Counted from the stretch's first letter, positions 8,512 to 17,523 are shown. The stretch is 55,090 nucleotides of DNA from Rhodospirillaceae bacterium (GCA_002716125.1 PAZH01000049.1:1-55090), one strand, 5' to 3'. The notes: generated from the sequence alone by a model not told the origin. Numbers and translations: made by a program.

Positions 8512-10641
8512 CTAAACCTGACCCAAAGTCTTAATTTTCGCCTTTGGGTGTACCTCATTTTGCGACATTACGATAGTAACGGGTCGAAAACGTTCGATAA
8601 CAGACCTGACAAAAGGCCGGATACCGGGACTAACCAAAAGGACAGGGGTCTCGCCTTGCATGGCATGCCGCTCGAAGACCGTTCGGACGGCTGTGATGAA
8701 CTGCTGAAGTTTACTCGGCGCCATCGAAAGCTGCCGGTCGTCGCCTTGGCCGACAATCGACTCTGCGAAGGATTGTTCCCATTCCGGCGACAAAGTAACC
8801 AGCGGAATGAAGCCTTGTTCATTGACCACATCGTCCGATAGCTGTCGCGCGAGGCGGGCGCGGACGTGCTCGGTGATTTGACCGATATTGCGGGTGTAGC
8901 CGCACGCTTCGGAAACGCCTTCGAGGATGGTGGCAAGGTCGCGGATCGAAACGCGTTCGCCAAGGAGGTTCTGGAGAACTCGTTGAATACCCCCAATGTT
9001 GATCTGATTGGGGACAAGGTCCGCGATCAGTTTCTGATGCCCGCCGTCCAATTCGTCGAGAAGTTTCTGCGTCTCGGAATAGGAAAGAAGTTCCGACATG
9101 TTGTCGCGGATAATTTCCGTGAGATGCGTTGTGATCACGGTGGGCGCATCGACAACTGTGAAGCCCCGGAACATTGCTTCTTCGCGATGTTGTTCGCCGA
9201 CCCACATGGCGGGTAGCCCAAACGTCGGCTCTACGGTCGCCTCGCCCGGGAGTGCGATCTGCTCACCGCGCGGATCCATTACAAGCAGCATATTGGGACG
9301 TAGTTCGCCGTTGCCGGCTTCGATTTCCTTGACCCGCAGGATGTAATTGTTCGGCGGTAGCTGAAGGTTATCTTGAATCCGTACAGCCGGCATGATGAAG
9401 CCCATCTCGCTCGCCAGTTGGCGGCGAAGCGCTTTGATCTGTTCGGTGAGGCGGCGTTCGCTGGGATTGTTGATGAGGGACAACAGGCCGTATCCGAGCT
9501 CCAGGCGAATGTTATCGATTTGCAGCGCTGCGCCGATCGGCTCTTCCGGCGGCGGCGCGGACTGTTTCTCTTCTTCGACTCGTGCTTCTTCGTCCTCCTC
9601 TTCCTGTCTTCGCTTATTCAAAGCGAAGGCGGTCCCGCCGGTGACACCCGCTAAGATCAGGAACGGCAATGCCGGGATGCCGGGCAGGACGGCGATGGTC
9701 AGGAGAAGGCCTGTGGCAAGAGTCAGCGCGACCGGGTAGTTGGTGAGCTGCCCCAGAACCGCTTCGTCAGCCGCGCCTTGGACGCCGGAGCGTGTCACCA
9801 ACATACCGGCGGCCGTGGAGACGATAAGTGCCGGGATTTGGGTGACGAGACCATCACCGATGGTCAACAGCGTGTAGGTTTCAGCGGCGTTACCGAGGCT
9901 CATGTTCTGTTGAGCCGTGCCGATAATGATGCCGCCGACAATATTGATGAAAGTGATCAGCAATCCGGCGATGGCATCGCCGCGCACAAATTTCGAAGCA
10001 CCGTCCATCGCGCCAAAGAATGAGTTTTCTTCTTCGAGTGAGCTGCGGCGTTTACGGGCCTCGTCTTCGCCGATCAATCCCGATGACAAGTCGGCGTCGA
10101 TTGCCATCTGCTTACCGGGCATCGCATCCAAGCTGAAGCGCGCGGCGACCTCAGCGATCCGTCCCGCACCTTTCGTGATGACGACGAAATTGACGATGAC
10201 CAGGATACCGAAAACGATAATACCGATGACATAATTGCCGCCGACGACGAAATTGCCGAAGGCCTCGATGACACGGCCGGCAGACGCTGTACCGGTATGG
10301 CCATCGGCCAGGATCAGTCGCGTCGACGCCAAGTTCAACGCCAGCCGCAGCATGGTCGCGATCAGTAGAATCGTTGGAAACGTGTTGAGTTCCAAGGGGT
10401 TCTTGATGAAGAGAGCCGTCATCAGAATAATGACAGAGAAGGTGATCGAAATCGCGAGCGAAAAGTCCAGCAGCCATGTCGGCATCGGCAAAAGCAGGAC
10501 AACGAGGATGGCAATGACGCCAAGCGCCAGAGCGATATCGCCGCGCTTTAGATATTCCGGAATCTCAAAGGGCGCACCGCCGCCGCCTTCGGTTGACGTG
10601 CCGCCTGCATCCGTCGATTGATCGGGAGCCGCATCGCTCAT
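8512..10641 (-). CDS. flhA: FlhA flagellar export gate protein
   Basis: The protein has 709 residues, the normal FlhA length. The N-terminal half contains about eight membrane segments (starting at IALALGVIAILVVLLL) and the FHIPEP-family signature in RFSLDAMPGKQMAIDADLSSGLI around residues 165-190. The C-terminal half is the cytoplasmic nonameric ring domain. FlhA binds FliI/FliJ and chaperone-substrate complexes and passes cargo through the export gate. The start MSDAAPDQS is followed by a short Gly/Thr-rich leader before the first membrane segment. The gene lies 44 bp after flbD; the gate partners FlhB, FliP, FliQ and FliR are not in this window. Confidence 0.97.
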   Translation of the reverse strand: MSDAAPDQSTDAGGTSTEGGGGAPFEIPEYLKRGDIALALGVIAILVVLLLPMPTWLLDFSLAISITFSVIILMTALFIKNPLELNTFPTILLIATMLRLALNLASTRLILADGHTGTASAGRVIEAFGNFVVGGNYVIGIIVFGILVIVNFVVITKGAGRIAEVAARFSLDAMPGKQMAIDADLSSGLIGEDEARKRRSSLEEENSFFGAMDGASKFVRGDAIAGLLITFINIVGGIIIGTAQQNMSLGNAAETYTLLTIGDGLVTQIPALIVSTAAGMLVTRSGVQGAADEAVLGQLTNYPVALTLATGLLLTIAVLPGIPALPFLILAGVTGGTAFALNKRRQEEEDEEARVEEEKQSAPPPEEPIGAALQIDNIRLELGYGLLSLINNPSERRLTEQIKALRRQLASEMGFIMPAVRIQDNLQLPPNNYILRVKEIEAGNGELRPNMLLVMDPRGEQIALPGEATVEPTFGLPAMWVGEQHREEAMFRGFTVVDAPTVITTHLTEIIRDNMSELLSYSETQKLLDELDGGHQKLIADLVPNQINIGGIQRVLQNLLGERVSIRDLATILEGVSEACGYTRNIGQITEHVRARLARQLSDDVVNEQGFIPLVTLSPEWEQSFAESIVGQGDDRQLSMAPSKLQQFITAVRTVFERHAMQGETPVLLVSPGIRPFVRSVIERFRPVTIVMSQNEVHPKAKIKTLGQV

Positions 10642-10685
10642 CAGGCACCCCTTTTATGGCTACGAGTCACGCGATTGCGCCTTTC

Positions 10686-12065
10686 CTAACCTTCACCGGG
10701 TAGCGGCACCGGGACACCTTCTTCGTTATATTGCTTGAGCTTGTTTCGAAGCGTGCGAATTGAGATGCCCAATATGTTTGCCGCGTGGGTCCGATTCCCG
10801 AGACAATGTTGAAGCGTATCGATGATTAGATCGCGCTCAACTTCAGCGACGGTCCGTCCAACCAAACCTTTTGTGGGGTTCTCACCGTCCGCCAATTCCG
10901 GCTCGGCACCGTTTTCGCGGACCGCGGCCGCGGCGGTGGCCGCAACGGAGGCAACCTCGTCCTGGCCGCCGCCACTCAACACAATCGCTTCTGTGCCGAT
11001 CTCATTGCCTTGCGCCAGCAGAACGGCGCGATGCATGGTGTTCTCCAGTTCACGAACATTTCCGCGCCAAGCGTGACTGCGTAAAAGGTCCATGGCTTGT
11101 GTGCCAATCGGAAGACGGTCCACGCCGTTCGCCTCGGCATATTTTTCAGCGAAGAAATTCGCGAGAACCGGAATGTCTTGCGGCCGTTCCCGCAATGACG
11201 GCAGTTTGATCTCGATTACATTGAGGCGGAAGAAGAGATCTTCACGAAATTCACCATTCTTAACTTCCGCTTCAAGGTTCCGGTTCGATGTGGCGACAAT
11301 ACGGACATCAACCTTAATTGGTTGTGTGCCGCCCACCCGATCGATCTCGCGTTCCTGGATGGCGCGCAGCAGTTTCGCTTGGAGACGGACGTGCATTTCG
11401 CTGATTTCGTCGAGCAGCAATGTGCCGCCATTCGCTTCTTCGAACTTACCGATGCGTCGCGCGACTGCTCCTGTAAAGGCGCCCTTCTCATGACCGAAGA
11501 GCTCCGATTCCAACAGATTTTCAGGTATGGCAGCACAATTGACGGCTACGAAGTTATTGGTCGAGCGCTTACTTTTGACGTGAATGTATCGCGCCATGAG
11601 CTCCTTACCCGTGCCGGATTGTCCGGTTATCAAGGCCGACGCATCGGCGGGGGCGATCTTGTCGGCGAAGGCCAGGACCTGCTTCATCGCCGGGTCGGCA
11701 TGGACGATCGCGTTGCTTTCCTGGCTGACGGCTTCGAGAACGGCGGCGATCAGTTCTGGATCGGGGGGCAGGGGGACGTATTCCTTCGCACCACCTTTGA
11801 TCGCGTCGACGGCTGCATTGCTATCGTTGCCGATACCGCAGGCGACGATCGGTAAATTGATCCGTTCGTTTTCAAGCTGTGAGACCATGTCGCCGACATC
11901 GAGATTGACGTCGACCATGGCGACTTCGGCGCCCTGGCCCGAACGCAACGCATTCATCGCTTCGGAGATTGAATTCACATGGGCCACTTTCGCGCCGCGA
12001 GCAATCGCAATCTTGCTCGCTTCCGTAATGTGGCCTTCCAGTCGTCCGACGATCAAAACTTTCAT
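10686..12065 (-). CDS. flbD: FlbD sigma-54-dependent flagellar activator
   Basis: This NtrC-type activator has 459 residues. The receiver-like N-terminus starts MKVLIVGRLEG and lacks the usual DD acidic pocket, as expected of FlbD. The AAA+ domain has Walker A GQSGTGKE at about 147-154, GAFTGA at 195-200 and Walker B in GGTLLLDEIS. The C-terminal Fis-type helix-turn-helix (NRTHAANILGISIRTLRNKLKQY) is at about 425-447. In Caulobacter FlbD activates late flagellar sigma-54 promoters, represses fliF, and is controlled by FliX. fliX is also in this window, and repeated palindromes upstream of sigma-54 promoters here are its likely targets. It lies between motA and flhA. Confidence 0.95.
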   Translation of the reverse strand: MKVLIVGRLEGHITEASKIAIARGAKVAHVNSISEAMNALRSGQGAEVAMVDVNLDVGDMVSQLENERINLPIVACGIGNDSNAAVDAIKGGAKEYVPLPPDPELIAAVLEAVSQESNAIVHADPAMKQVLAFADKIAPADASALITGQSGTGKELMARYIHVKSKRSTNNFVAVNCAAIPENLLESELFGHEKGAFTGAVARRIGKFEEANGGTLLLDEISEMHVRLQAKLLRAIQEREIDRVGGTQPIKVDVRIVATSNRNLEAEVKNGEFREDLFFRLNVIEIKLPSLRERPQDIPVLANFFAEKYAEANGVDRLPIGTQAMDLLRSHAWRGNVRELENTMHRAVLLAQGNEIGTEAIVLSGGGQDEVASVAATAAAAVRENGAEPELADGENPTKGLVGRTVAEVERDLIIDTLQHCLGNRTHAANILGISIRTLRNKLKQYNEEGVPVPLPGEG

Positions 12066-12097
12066 CTTACTTTCCGTTCTCTTATCGCTGCTCTATG

Positions 12098-12937
12098 TCA
12101 GCTAAAATATTCAATTCTGTGGTCTGGCGGCAGAATGGTGTTCAGCAGCATTTCGAGACGCCGCGGGTTTTCGTGACGTGCGATCGACGTCGACGCCATC
12201 ACGTGAATCTGGTTAATGAGGGCTTCTTCGCTCGAGTTTCGCTCGAGTTTCGAGGCGAGCGGACTAAAGACCATATTGGCCAGGACCGCGCCGTAGAACG
12301 TCGTAAGTAGGGCGACGGCCATGCTCGGGCCGATCGTGCTGGGGTCGCTCAGGTTACCCAGCATCTGCACGAGGCCGACGAGCGTTCCGATCAATCCCAT
12401 TGCCGGCGAAATTTCGGCCGCTTTGCGCAAAACGCCGACCGTTCTCGTATGACGGCGTGCGGCTGCTTGCATCTCACCTTGCATGATGCGTTCAATCTCG
12501 TCGCCGGTCGAGCCGTCCAGCAACATCTTTAAACCCTTGTGCAGCATCTCCTCATTCATAAGACGCGGCACATATGGCTCCATCGAGAGCGGACCTTTTC
12601 GGCGCGCGAGTTGGGCCAGCTGCAGTACGTGTAGGGCGGCGGAGGACGGGCTCCGCGTATGATAGAAGACCGTCGACATCACAATGCGGAAGGCCGTACC
12701 GACATCGCGAAAAGAATAACAGGCGACGGTAATACCGAATGTGCCGCCGATTACGATGCAAATCGACGGCAGGTCGATAAATGCGTAGGGGCTGCCACCG
12801 AGCACGATCGCGGTGACGATGAGGGCGAATGCCCCAATAATTCCGAACAACGTTGCAATGTCCACGATGGAGCGGACGGATGGTGCGCGAACGTATTCTT
12901 TCGCTTCTTGTTGCTCGGTTTCGGCCTCGGTCGACAT
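12098..12937 (-). CDS. motA: MotA/PomA-type flagellar stator protein
   Basis: The protein has 279 residues and four predicted membrane segments. Two lie near the N-terminus (ATLFGIIGAFALIVTAIVLGG and LPSICIVIGGTFGITVACYSF) and two near the C-terminus (ISPAMGLIGTLVGLVQML and SMAVALLTTFYGAVLANMVFSPLA). The loop between them is charged and cytoplasmic. These are the features of the MotA/PomA family, which forms the ion-driven stator with MotB/PomB. No motB follows, so the partner must be elsewhere. The 30-residue N-terminal extension before the first membrane segment suits the PomA-like subgroup. It sits between fliN and flbD. Ion specificity (H+ or Na+) cannot be read from this subunit alone. 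Confidence 0.88.
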   Translation of the reverse strand: MSTEAETEQQEAKEYVRAPSVRSIVDIATLFGIIGAFALIVTAIVLGGSPYAFIDLPSICIVIGGTFGITVACYSFRDVGTAFRIVMSTVFYHTRSPSSAALHVLQLAQLARRKGPLSMEPYVPRLMNEEMLHKGLKMLLDGSTGDEIERIMQGEMQAAARRHTRTVGVLRKAAEISPAMGLIGTLVGLVQMLGNLSDPSTIGPSMAVALLTTFYGAVLANMVFSPLASKLERNSSEEALINQIHVMASTSIARHENPRRLEMLLNTILPPDHRIEYFS

Positions 12938-12961
12938 GGCTTTAAGGAATCCCGGGCGTGT

Positions 12962-13339
12962 CTAAGCTTGATCCGATTTGATGATTTCCGTCATCGTCAC
13001 GCCAAGTTTGTCCTCGACAACGACGACTTCGCCGCGCGCCACCAAACGATTGTTGACGTATATGTCGATAGCCTCGCCAACTTTGCGATCCAGCTCTACG
13101 ACCGCGCCGCGGCCCAGCTTCAAAAGCTGACTAACTTGCATTGTCGCCTTGCCGAGGACAGCGGAAACTTGGACCGGAATATCGTAGACGGCTTCGAGGT
13201 CTTGGGCACCTTGAGGCAGGCCGGACTCCATGTCGTCCATCATGTCCATCGGATCGCCGCCGCCTTCACCTTCGGGCATCGGCTCCGGTGTTTCGGCTTC
13301 TAACTCGCTTAGTTGTAAATTGTCGTCATCATCGGCCAT
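12962..13339 (-). CDS. fliN: FliN flagellar switch protein
   Basis: The protein has 125 residues. The first 45 are acidic and Met/Glu/Gly-rich (QLSELEAETPEP, DPMDMMDDMES); the remainder is the SpoA/FliN domain with YDIPVQVSAVLGKATMQVSQLLKLGRG and the end VGVTMTEI-like segment KLGVTMTEI. FliN forms the lower C-ring and binds FliH to recruit the export ATPase. It lies 27 bp downstream of fliH and 24 bp upstream of motA. The start MADDDD follows a plausible GGAGAT ribosome site on the minus strand. Confidence 0.95.
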   Translation of the reverse strand: MADDDDNLQLSELEAETPEPMPEGEGGGDPMDMMDDMESGLPQGAQDLEAVYDIPVQVSAVLGKATMQVSQLLKLGRGAVVELDRKVGEAIDIYVNNRLVARGEVVVVEDKLGVTMTEIIKSDQA

Positions 13340-13366
13340 CGGGATCTCCTATCAAGGTGATGTCGT

Positions 13367-14347
13367 TCATGCGGGTTCCGGAGAAGTCTCTGTTTCGTCC
13401 GTCATTTCGTTTTCCGTGACGGGCTCCGCGTCAAATTCGGGCGCCGCCGCCATGTCCGGTGACGGCATCTCCGCAGATAAGACTTCGGTCGGTACTTCGT
13501 TTATATCGGGAACGTCGGTCGCTTCTGCCATCGGCTCCGGCGGTACTGACGGCTCCGGCGGTGCCGTCGCAACATCGGGTTCCATTGGAGGCATCGGTTG
13601 CTCGACGATCTCCGGTTCTTGGGAGGGCGCTGCGTCCGCTGGAATTTCGTTCGGCATCTCTTGGGCCGCTTCAGGGGTGATTTCCATCGATGGCGCAGTC
13701 GGTCGAGGTAACGAGCCCGTCAACGTTTCGATTTCCTGCAGAATCGTCTCCGTTAGCTTTTCGGCTTCGCCTTCGCTCCAACGAATTCGGCAATCCGCCG
13801 GGCCGAGGTCGGCGTCGGGCGAGATCGAGATTTTTCCCGCGAAGCCAATTTTTTGAGACAAATCATTGAAATGGCGTTCGATCTCAGGGGCCAACGTCTC
13901 CGAAACGCGGACGCTTAGGTGCGGCTCTTCGAGAAGACGCGACATGATGTCCGCTACAAATTTTTCGACTTCTTCTTTGCCGCCCCTCTCCGCGAGGTTT
14001 GGAAAAAGCTTTCGGACAGCGGCGACAGCCAGTTCGACGGTTTCACGCGCGATCAGGTCGTTTGCTTGAGATTGCTGTTCGCCAATTCGGCCGATTGTCG
14101 CGCTAAGCACCTCGAGTGTGGCGGATACTTGTTGCTCAATGCCGGTCATCGCTTCCTGTCGACCGGCTTGAAGTCCGCTTTGAAATGCCTCTTCTCGCGC
14201 TGCCGCTAATTCTTCTTCCGAAAACGTCGGCGCGGCTTCCTCTTCTTCCTGTTTTTTGGCGGCCTCTTCTTCTTCCGGCGTCATCAGGACATCGAAAGAA
14301 TGCTCGAACGTGAATGGACGAATTTCTTTTTGTTGATCAGAACTCAT
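13367..14347 (-). CDS. fliH: FliH flagellar export ATPase regulator with long C-terminal tail
   Basis: From ATG 14347 (MSSDQQKEIRPF) this is 326 residues; a TTG at 14377 overlapping the fliG stop is an alternative. The N-terminal half is acidic and Glu-rich, then comes the FliH coiled coil (AAAREEAFQSGLQAGRQEA, with spaced small residues), and the C-terminal globular part (about 110-220) with the ISPDADLGPADCRIRW signature. The last roughly 110 residues are a Pro/Glu/Ala/Met-rich disordered tail not found in typical FliH of 230-250 residues. FliH binds FliI and anchors it to the C-ring through FliN, whose gene follows. Confidence 0.85.
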   Translation of the reverse strand: MSSDQQKEIRPFTFEHSFDVLMTPEEEEAAKKQEEEEAAPTFSEEELAAAREEAFQSGLQAGRQEAMTGIEQQVSATLEVLSATIGRIGEQQSQANDLIARETVELAVAAVRKLFPNLAERGGKEEVEKFVADIMSRLLEEPHLSVRVSETLAPEIERHFNDLSQKIGFAGKISISPDADLGPADCRIRWSEGEAEKLTETILQEIETLTGSLPRPTAPSMEITPEAAQEMPNEIPADAAPSQEPEIVEQPMPPMEPDVATAPPEPSVPPEPMAEATDVPDINEVPTEVLSAEMPSPDMAAAPEFDAEPVTENEMTDETETSPEPA

Positions 14348-14373
14348 TTCGGTTTCCAGCCACCTATCGCCCG

Positions 14374-15390
14374 TCAATAAATGATTTCGTCATCACCGTC
14401 AGACGACCCAATTATGATCTCGCCGCGTGCCGCAAGTTCTTTCGCAATCGAGACGATTTCGGCCTGGGCCTCGTCGACTTCTCGGAGGCGAATTGGGCCC
14501 AAATTATTAATATCCTCGTGCATCAGTTTCTCGGCCCGTTCCGACATGTTGTCGAAAAATGCCCAACGCACGTTTTCGGAAGCACCTCTCAAAGCGATTG
14601 TAAGCTGTTTCTTTTCGACCGATCGGACGAGCGTTTGAATGCCAGCGGCATCGATATTCGCCAAATCCTCAAAGGTAAACATTAATTCGCGGATTTTATC
14701 GGCGGTGCCTCGGTCGCGTTCTTCCAGCATGTTCATCAGCTTGGATTCTGTGTTCCGATCCATGCCGTTGATAATTTCGGCAACCGCTTCGTGCGTGTCG
14801 CGCGTGTCTTGCTTGGACAAGGTTGAGATGAATTCCCGGCGCAGGGTTTCTTCCACGTCGTCGAAAACTTCTTTTTTCACCGATTCAAGATTGAGCATCC
14901 GGTCGATCACTTCCATTGAAAGCGATTCCGGCAACGATTCGATTACCTTCGCTGCATGCTCCGGCTTCAATTTCGCCATGACGACGGCGATCGTTTGCGG
15001 GTACTCGTTCTTTAGATAATTGGCGAGTTGCTGCTCGTTTACGTTATCGAGCTTGTCCCACATCGTTCGGCCTTCGGGCCCGCGGACGCCATCCATAATC
15101 TTCTCGCCACGCTCTTCCCCGATCACCTTTCGCAACAAGCGTTCGGTGCTTTCCGGCGTGCCGATCAAATCGTTCGTCGTCGAAATTTGCTCTGTGAATT
15201 CGATGAACAATTGTTCGACGATCACCGAGCTGACCGTGCCGAGCTCCGACATCGACTGTGAAATCACTCTGATTTCGTCGTCTTCCATACTGGCAAACAG
15301 TTTTGCCGAATATGTATCGCCGACCGAAAGCACGAGCACGGCCGCTTTCTCGCGGCCGGTTAAGCTTCGATAATCGTCGCGTAGGCGCAT
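14374..15390 (-). CDS. fliG: FliG flagellar motor switch protein
   Basis: The protein has 338 residues, the normal size. The N-terminal domain begins LTGREKAAVLVLSVG; the middle domain has EYPQTIAVVMAKLKPEHAAKVIESLP; the C-terminal domain carries the charged torque helix (SEMTFEDLANIDAAGIQTLVRSV-like, here FTFEDLANIDAAGIQTLVRSV and RAEKLMHEDINNLGP). FliG connects the MS ring (FliF) to FliM and interacts with MotA to generate torque. It lies 18 bp after fliF and abuts fliH. Confidence 0.97.
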   Translation of the reverse strand: MRLRDDYRSLTGREKAAVLVLSVGDTYSAKLFASMEDDEIRVISQSMSELGTVSSVIVEQLFIEFTEQISTTNDLIGTPESTERLLRKVIGEERGEKIMDGVRGPEGRTMWDKLDNVNEQQLANYLKNEYPQTIAVVMAKLKPEHAAKVIESLPESLSMEVIDRMLNLESVKKEVFDDVEETLRREFISTLSKQDTRDTHEAVAEIINGMDRNTESKLMNMLEERDRGTADKIRELMFTFEDLANIDAAGIQTLVRSVEKKQLTIALRGASENVRWAFFDNMSERAEKLMHEDINNLGPIRLREVDEAQAEIVSIAKELAARGEIIIGSSDGDDEIIY

Positions 15391-15408
15391 TTACCGTAAA
15401 TCTCCGGC

Positions 15409-17148
15409 CTACTGTTCCTGATACATCCAGTTGCGAATAATCGAAACCGCTTCGTCCGGATGCTTTTCGATAATTTCGCCGACTTTGTGGAGCGAAGATG
15501 CGCGTACACGGCCTTCGACCCGGCCGATATCTATAAGCGATCCTTCGGGCTGTCCGCCGTCCGCCATCATCATACCTTCCGCGCCATCGGCGCCCGGTGC
15601 ACCCGGTGCACCCGGCGCGGCGAGAGCGGCCATGTTGCCTGGCATCGGCGGGGGTGCCCCGTCTGGTGGCAGCATCGGCGGCATGCCTTCCATGCCCGGC
15701 GGCGCGGTTGCGGCGCGTTCCATTGCCTGCGGAGTGACTTCAAGAACTTTCGCGATTAGCGGCCTCACGACCAAAAGGATAATTAGCACGCCGACGACCG
15801 CGAGTACGACAATCTCAACAAGACGCTGAAGCTGACTGGGATCGAAGCCGAAGAGTTCCGACCCAAGGCCGCCTTCGTCATCCATAACCGGGGCACCGGC
15901 GAACCTCAAATTGATGATTTCGACCTTGTCGCCGCGGGCATCGTCGATACCGAGTGCCGCCCGCACTATTCCAGCGTATTGCTGCATTTCTTCCGGCGTT
16001 CGCGGAACCGTATTGCCGCCGTTCTCTTCTTCGTCGCCTTCACCAGCGGGCGCTTTCTTGTGGTTAATTGCGACCGCAACGGAAAGCTGCTCGATCTCGC
16101 CGGCTTCTTTGATCGTGTTGCTGATGCTCTTTGTGATTTCGAAGTTATTGGCTTCCTCGACACGCTCCGACCTGGAAGCGTTCGTGGTGCCTTCGCCGGC
16201 GGTCGATGCATCTGGCAAGTTCCTGCTGACAGAGACGTTGTCGGACTGACCTTCGGCGCTTTGGCTGGATTCCGTGATCGACTGCGAAGAGCGCAGGACC
16301 TGGCCGTCCGGATCGTATCTTTCCTCATTCGTAATCACGCGCTGTGGATCGATTTTCGCAGAAATCTGCGCGCGCACATTGCCGACGCCGACAACGGGCT
16401 CAAGCAGCTGTTCTACCTTACGGGCGAGGCGGTTTTCAATCGCCAACCGCATTTCATCCGCGCTCAGGCCCGTGCCGCCGGCACCTTCGAGATCCTCTTC
16501 GCCGCCGCGGGCCAAAAGGGTGCCGCGATCATCGACAATCGAAATGCGGGTTGTTTTCAAATTTGGGACAGCGGCGGAAACCAAATGCTGAACGGCTGCG
16601 ACTTGATTGCGGTCCAAACGTTTAGCGCCCCGCATTTTCAGCACGACGGAGGCGCTCGGCTCTTGCTGTTGTCGGCTGAAGAGCTCGCGCCGAGGTAATA
16701 CCAATAGGACCTTCGCACTCTTGACGGAGCTAATGGATGCGATCGTTCGCCCTAATTCCCCTTGGAGCGCAGTGAGAGCGCGGATGTTTTGAACGAAGTT
16801 AGAGGTTCCTAGTCCTTCTTCTTTGTTGAAAGCTTCATAACCGATATTACCGCCGGCCGGGAGGCCGAGTTCTGCCATTGCGATCCGCGCTTCGCCTACA
16901 CGGTTTGCCGGTACAAGGACTTGTGTGCCGCCACCGCTCAATTCATTTGAAATACCAAGTGTTTGAAGCTCATTAGCGATCTTAGAAGCTTCGGAAGGGT
17001 CCAAGTCGCCATAGAGAAGGGACAAGCTCGGAGTCCAGAGACGCGTTGTGATGAAAATAAAAAATATGACAAGGCCGATGGATACTGCGCCCATCATAGC
17101 CAATCTCGTACCTCCGAGATTTCGCAGTGTATCTAACAATGGATTCAC
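15409..17148 (-). CDS. fliF: FliF flagellar MS-ring protein
   Basis: The protein has 579 residues. There is a first membrane segment at about 18-38 (MMGAVSIGLVIFFIFI), a large periplasmic part with two ring-building modules (LLYGDLDPSEASKIANEL and the SRxNVR-type conserved SAAVPNLKTTRISIVDDRG), a second membrane segment near 435-460 (LVEIVVLAVVGVLIILLVV) and a cytoplasmic FliG-binding tail (VGEIIEKHPDEAVSIIRNW). The cytoplasmic part has an insertion rich in Met, Pro and Gly with a short GAPGAPGA collagen-like run. It is the first gene of the large minus-strand operon. Confidence 0.97.
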   Translation of the reverse strand: MNPLLDTLRNLGGTRLAMMGAVSIGLVIFFIFITTRLWTPSLSLLYGDLDPSEASKIANELQTLGISNELSGGGTQVLVPANRVGEARIAMAELGLPAGGNIGYEAFNKEEGLGTSNFVQNIRALTALQGELGRTIASISSVKSAKVLLVLPRRELFSRQQQEPSASVVLKMRGAKRLDRNQVAAVQHLVSAAVPNLKTTRISIVDDRGTLLARGGEEDLEGAGGTGLSADEMRLAIENRLARKVEQLLEPVVGVGNVRAQISAKIDPQRVITNEERYDPDGQVLRSSQSITESSQSAEGQSDNVSVSRNLPDASTAGEGTTNASRSERVEEANNFEITKSISNTIKEAGEIEQLSVAVAINHKKAPAGEGDEEENGGNTVPRTPEEMQQYAGIVRAALGIDDARGDKVEIINLRFAGAPVMDDEGGLGSELFGFDPSQLQRLVEIVVLAVVGVLIILLVVRPLIAKVLEVTPQAMERAATAPPGMEGMPPMLPPDGAPPPMPGNMAALAAPGAPGAPGADGAEGMMMADGGQPEGSLIDIGRVEGRVRASSLHKVGEIIEKHPDEAVSIIRNWMYQEQ

Positions 17149-17523
17149 GGCCGCGTCCCCCGCGTATCGAGTTGTCTCACATAACTAGCTGACTATAAAA
17201 AAGAATTTTTTCTCTTTCACGGTCATTGGCGTCCTGCTCTGCATGGACTCGCTATCTGGTCAAATTCACGCAGATTCATTGCTAAGAATTATTCTAGTCC
17301 ATTTCTCAGTAAAAATGAAGTCAAAAGGCGGCAAAAATTGCCCATCTCAAAAATTTGGAAAAAAGAAGCAAAAGCAAATCAGATGTAAAAATATTCAAAT
17401 TGAAATAAAACTAAATGATTTATAAATATGGTGCGCCGGCGGTGCCGATTTTGTTTGTGGTTTTATGTCACCATTGTTTCCGCCGGCTTATTTTGGGGAA
17501 GACCGCGGAAATAAAAATATTTC
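17149..17523. promoter_or_regulatory. fliF upstream intergenic region
   Basis: This 375-bp non-coding stretch lies between the end of sciP and the start of fliF. The part at about 17190-17430 is strongly AT-rich. It contains one perfect 13-bp palindrome GGCAAAAATTGCC at 17330-17342, the same element found upstream of the sigma-54 promoters elsewhere in the window. An 8-bp inverted repeat (GCCGGCGG at 17435-17442, CCGCCGGC at 17480-17487) lies near the sciP side. No convincing -24/-12 promoter and no TTAA-N7-TTAA box was found. An early housekeeping-type fliF promoter with FlbD acting as repressor, as known in Caulobacter, would fit. Confidence 0.55.
17330..17342. promoter_or_regulatory. FlbD-type palindrome upstream of fliF
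   Basis: GGCAA-AAA-TTGCC has two perfect half-sites. It lies 182 bp upstream of the fliF start codon, with no sigma-54 promoter near. In Caulobacter FlbD represses fliF through an ftr site in the fliF promoter; since flbD is within this operon, the site would give negative feedback. The role is inferred. Confidence 0.5.

Noticed and set aside
9392..10621. Several plus-strand frames opposite flhA
   Set aside because: They are antisense to a clear, full-length FlhA and have Arg/Ser-rich, domain-free translations.
13230..13856. Ser/Gly-rich plus-strand frame opposite fliH
   Set aside because: It is the antisense shadow of the Pro/Glu-rich FliH tail; no ribosome site or family match.
17431..17447. 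CGGCACC-GCCG-GCGCA on the minus strand as a fliF sigma-54 promoter
   Set aside because: Spacing is right, but both elements match poorly and it lies inside the GC-rich inverted repeat about 285 bp from fliF.
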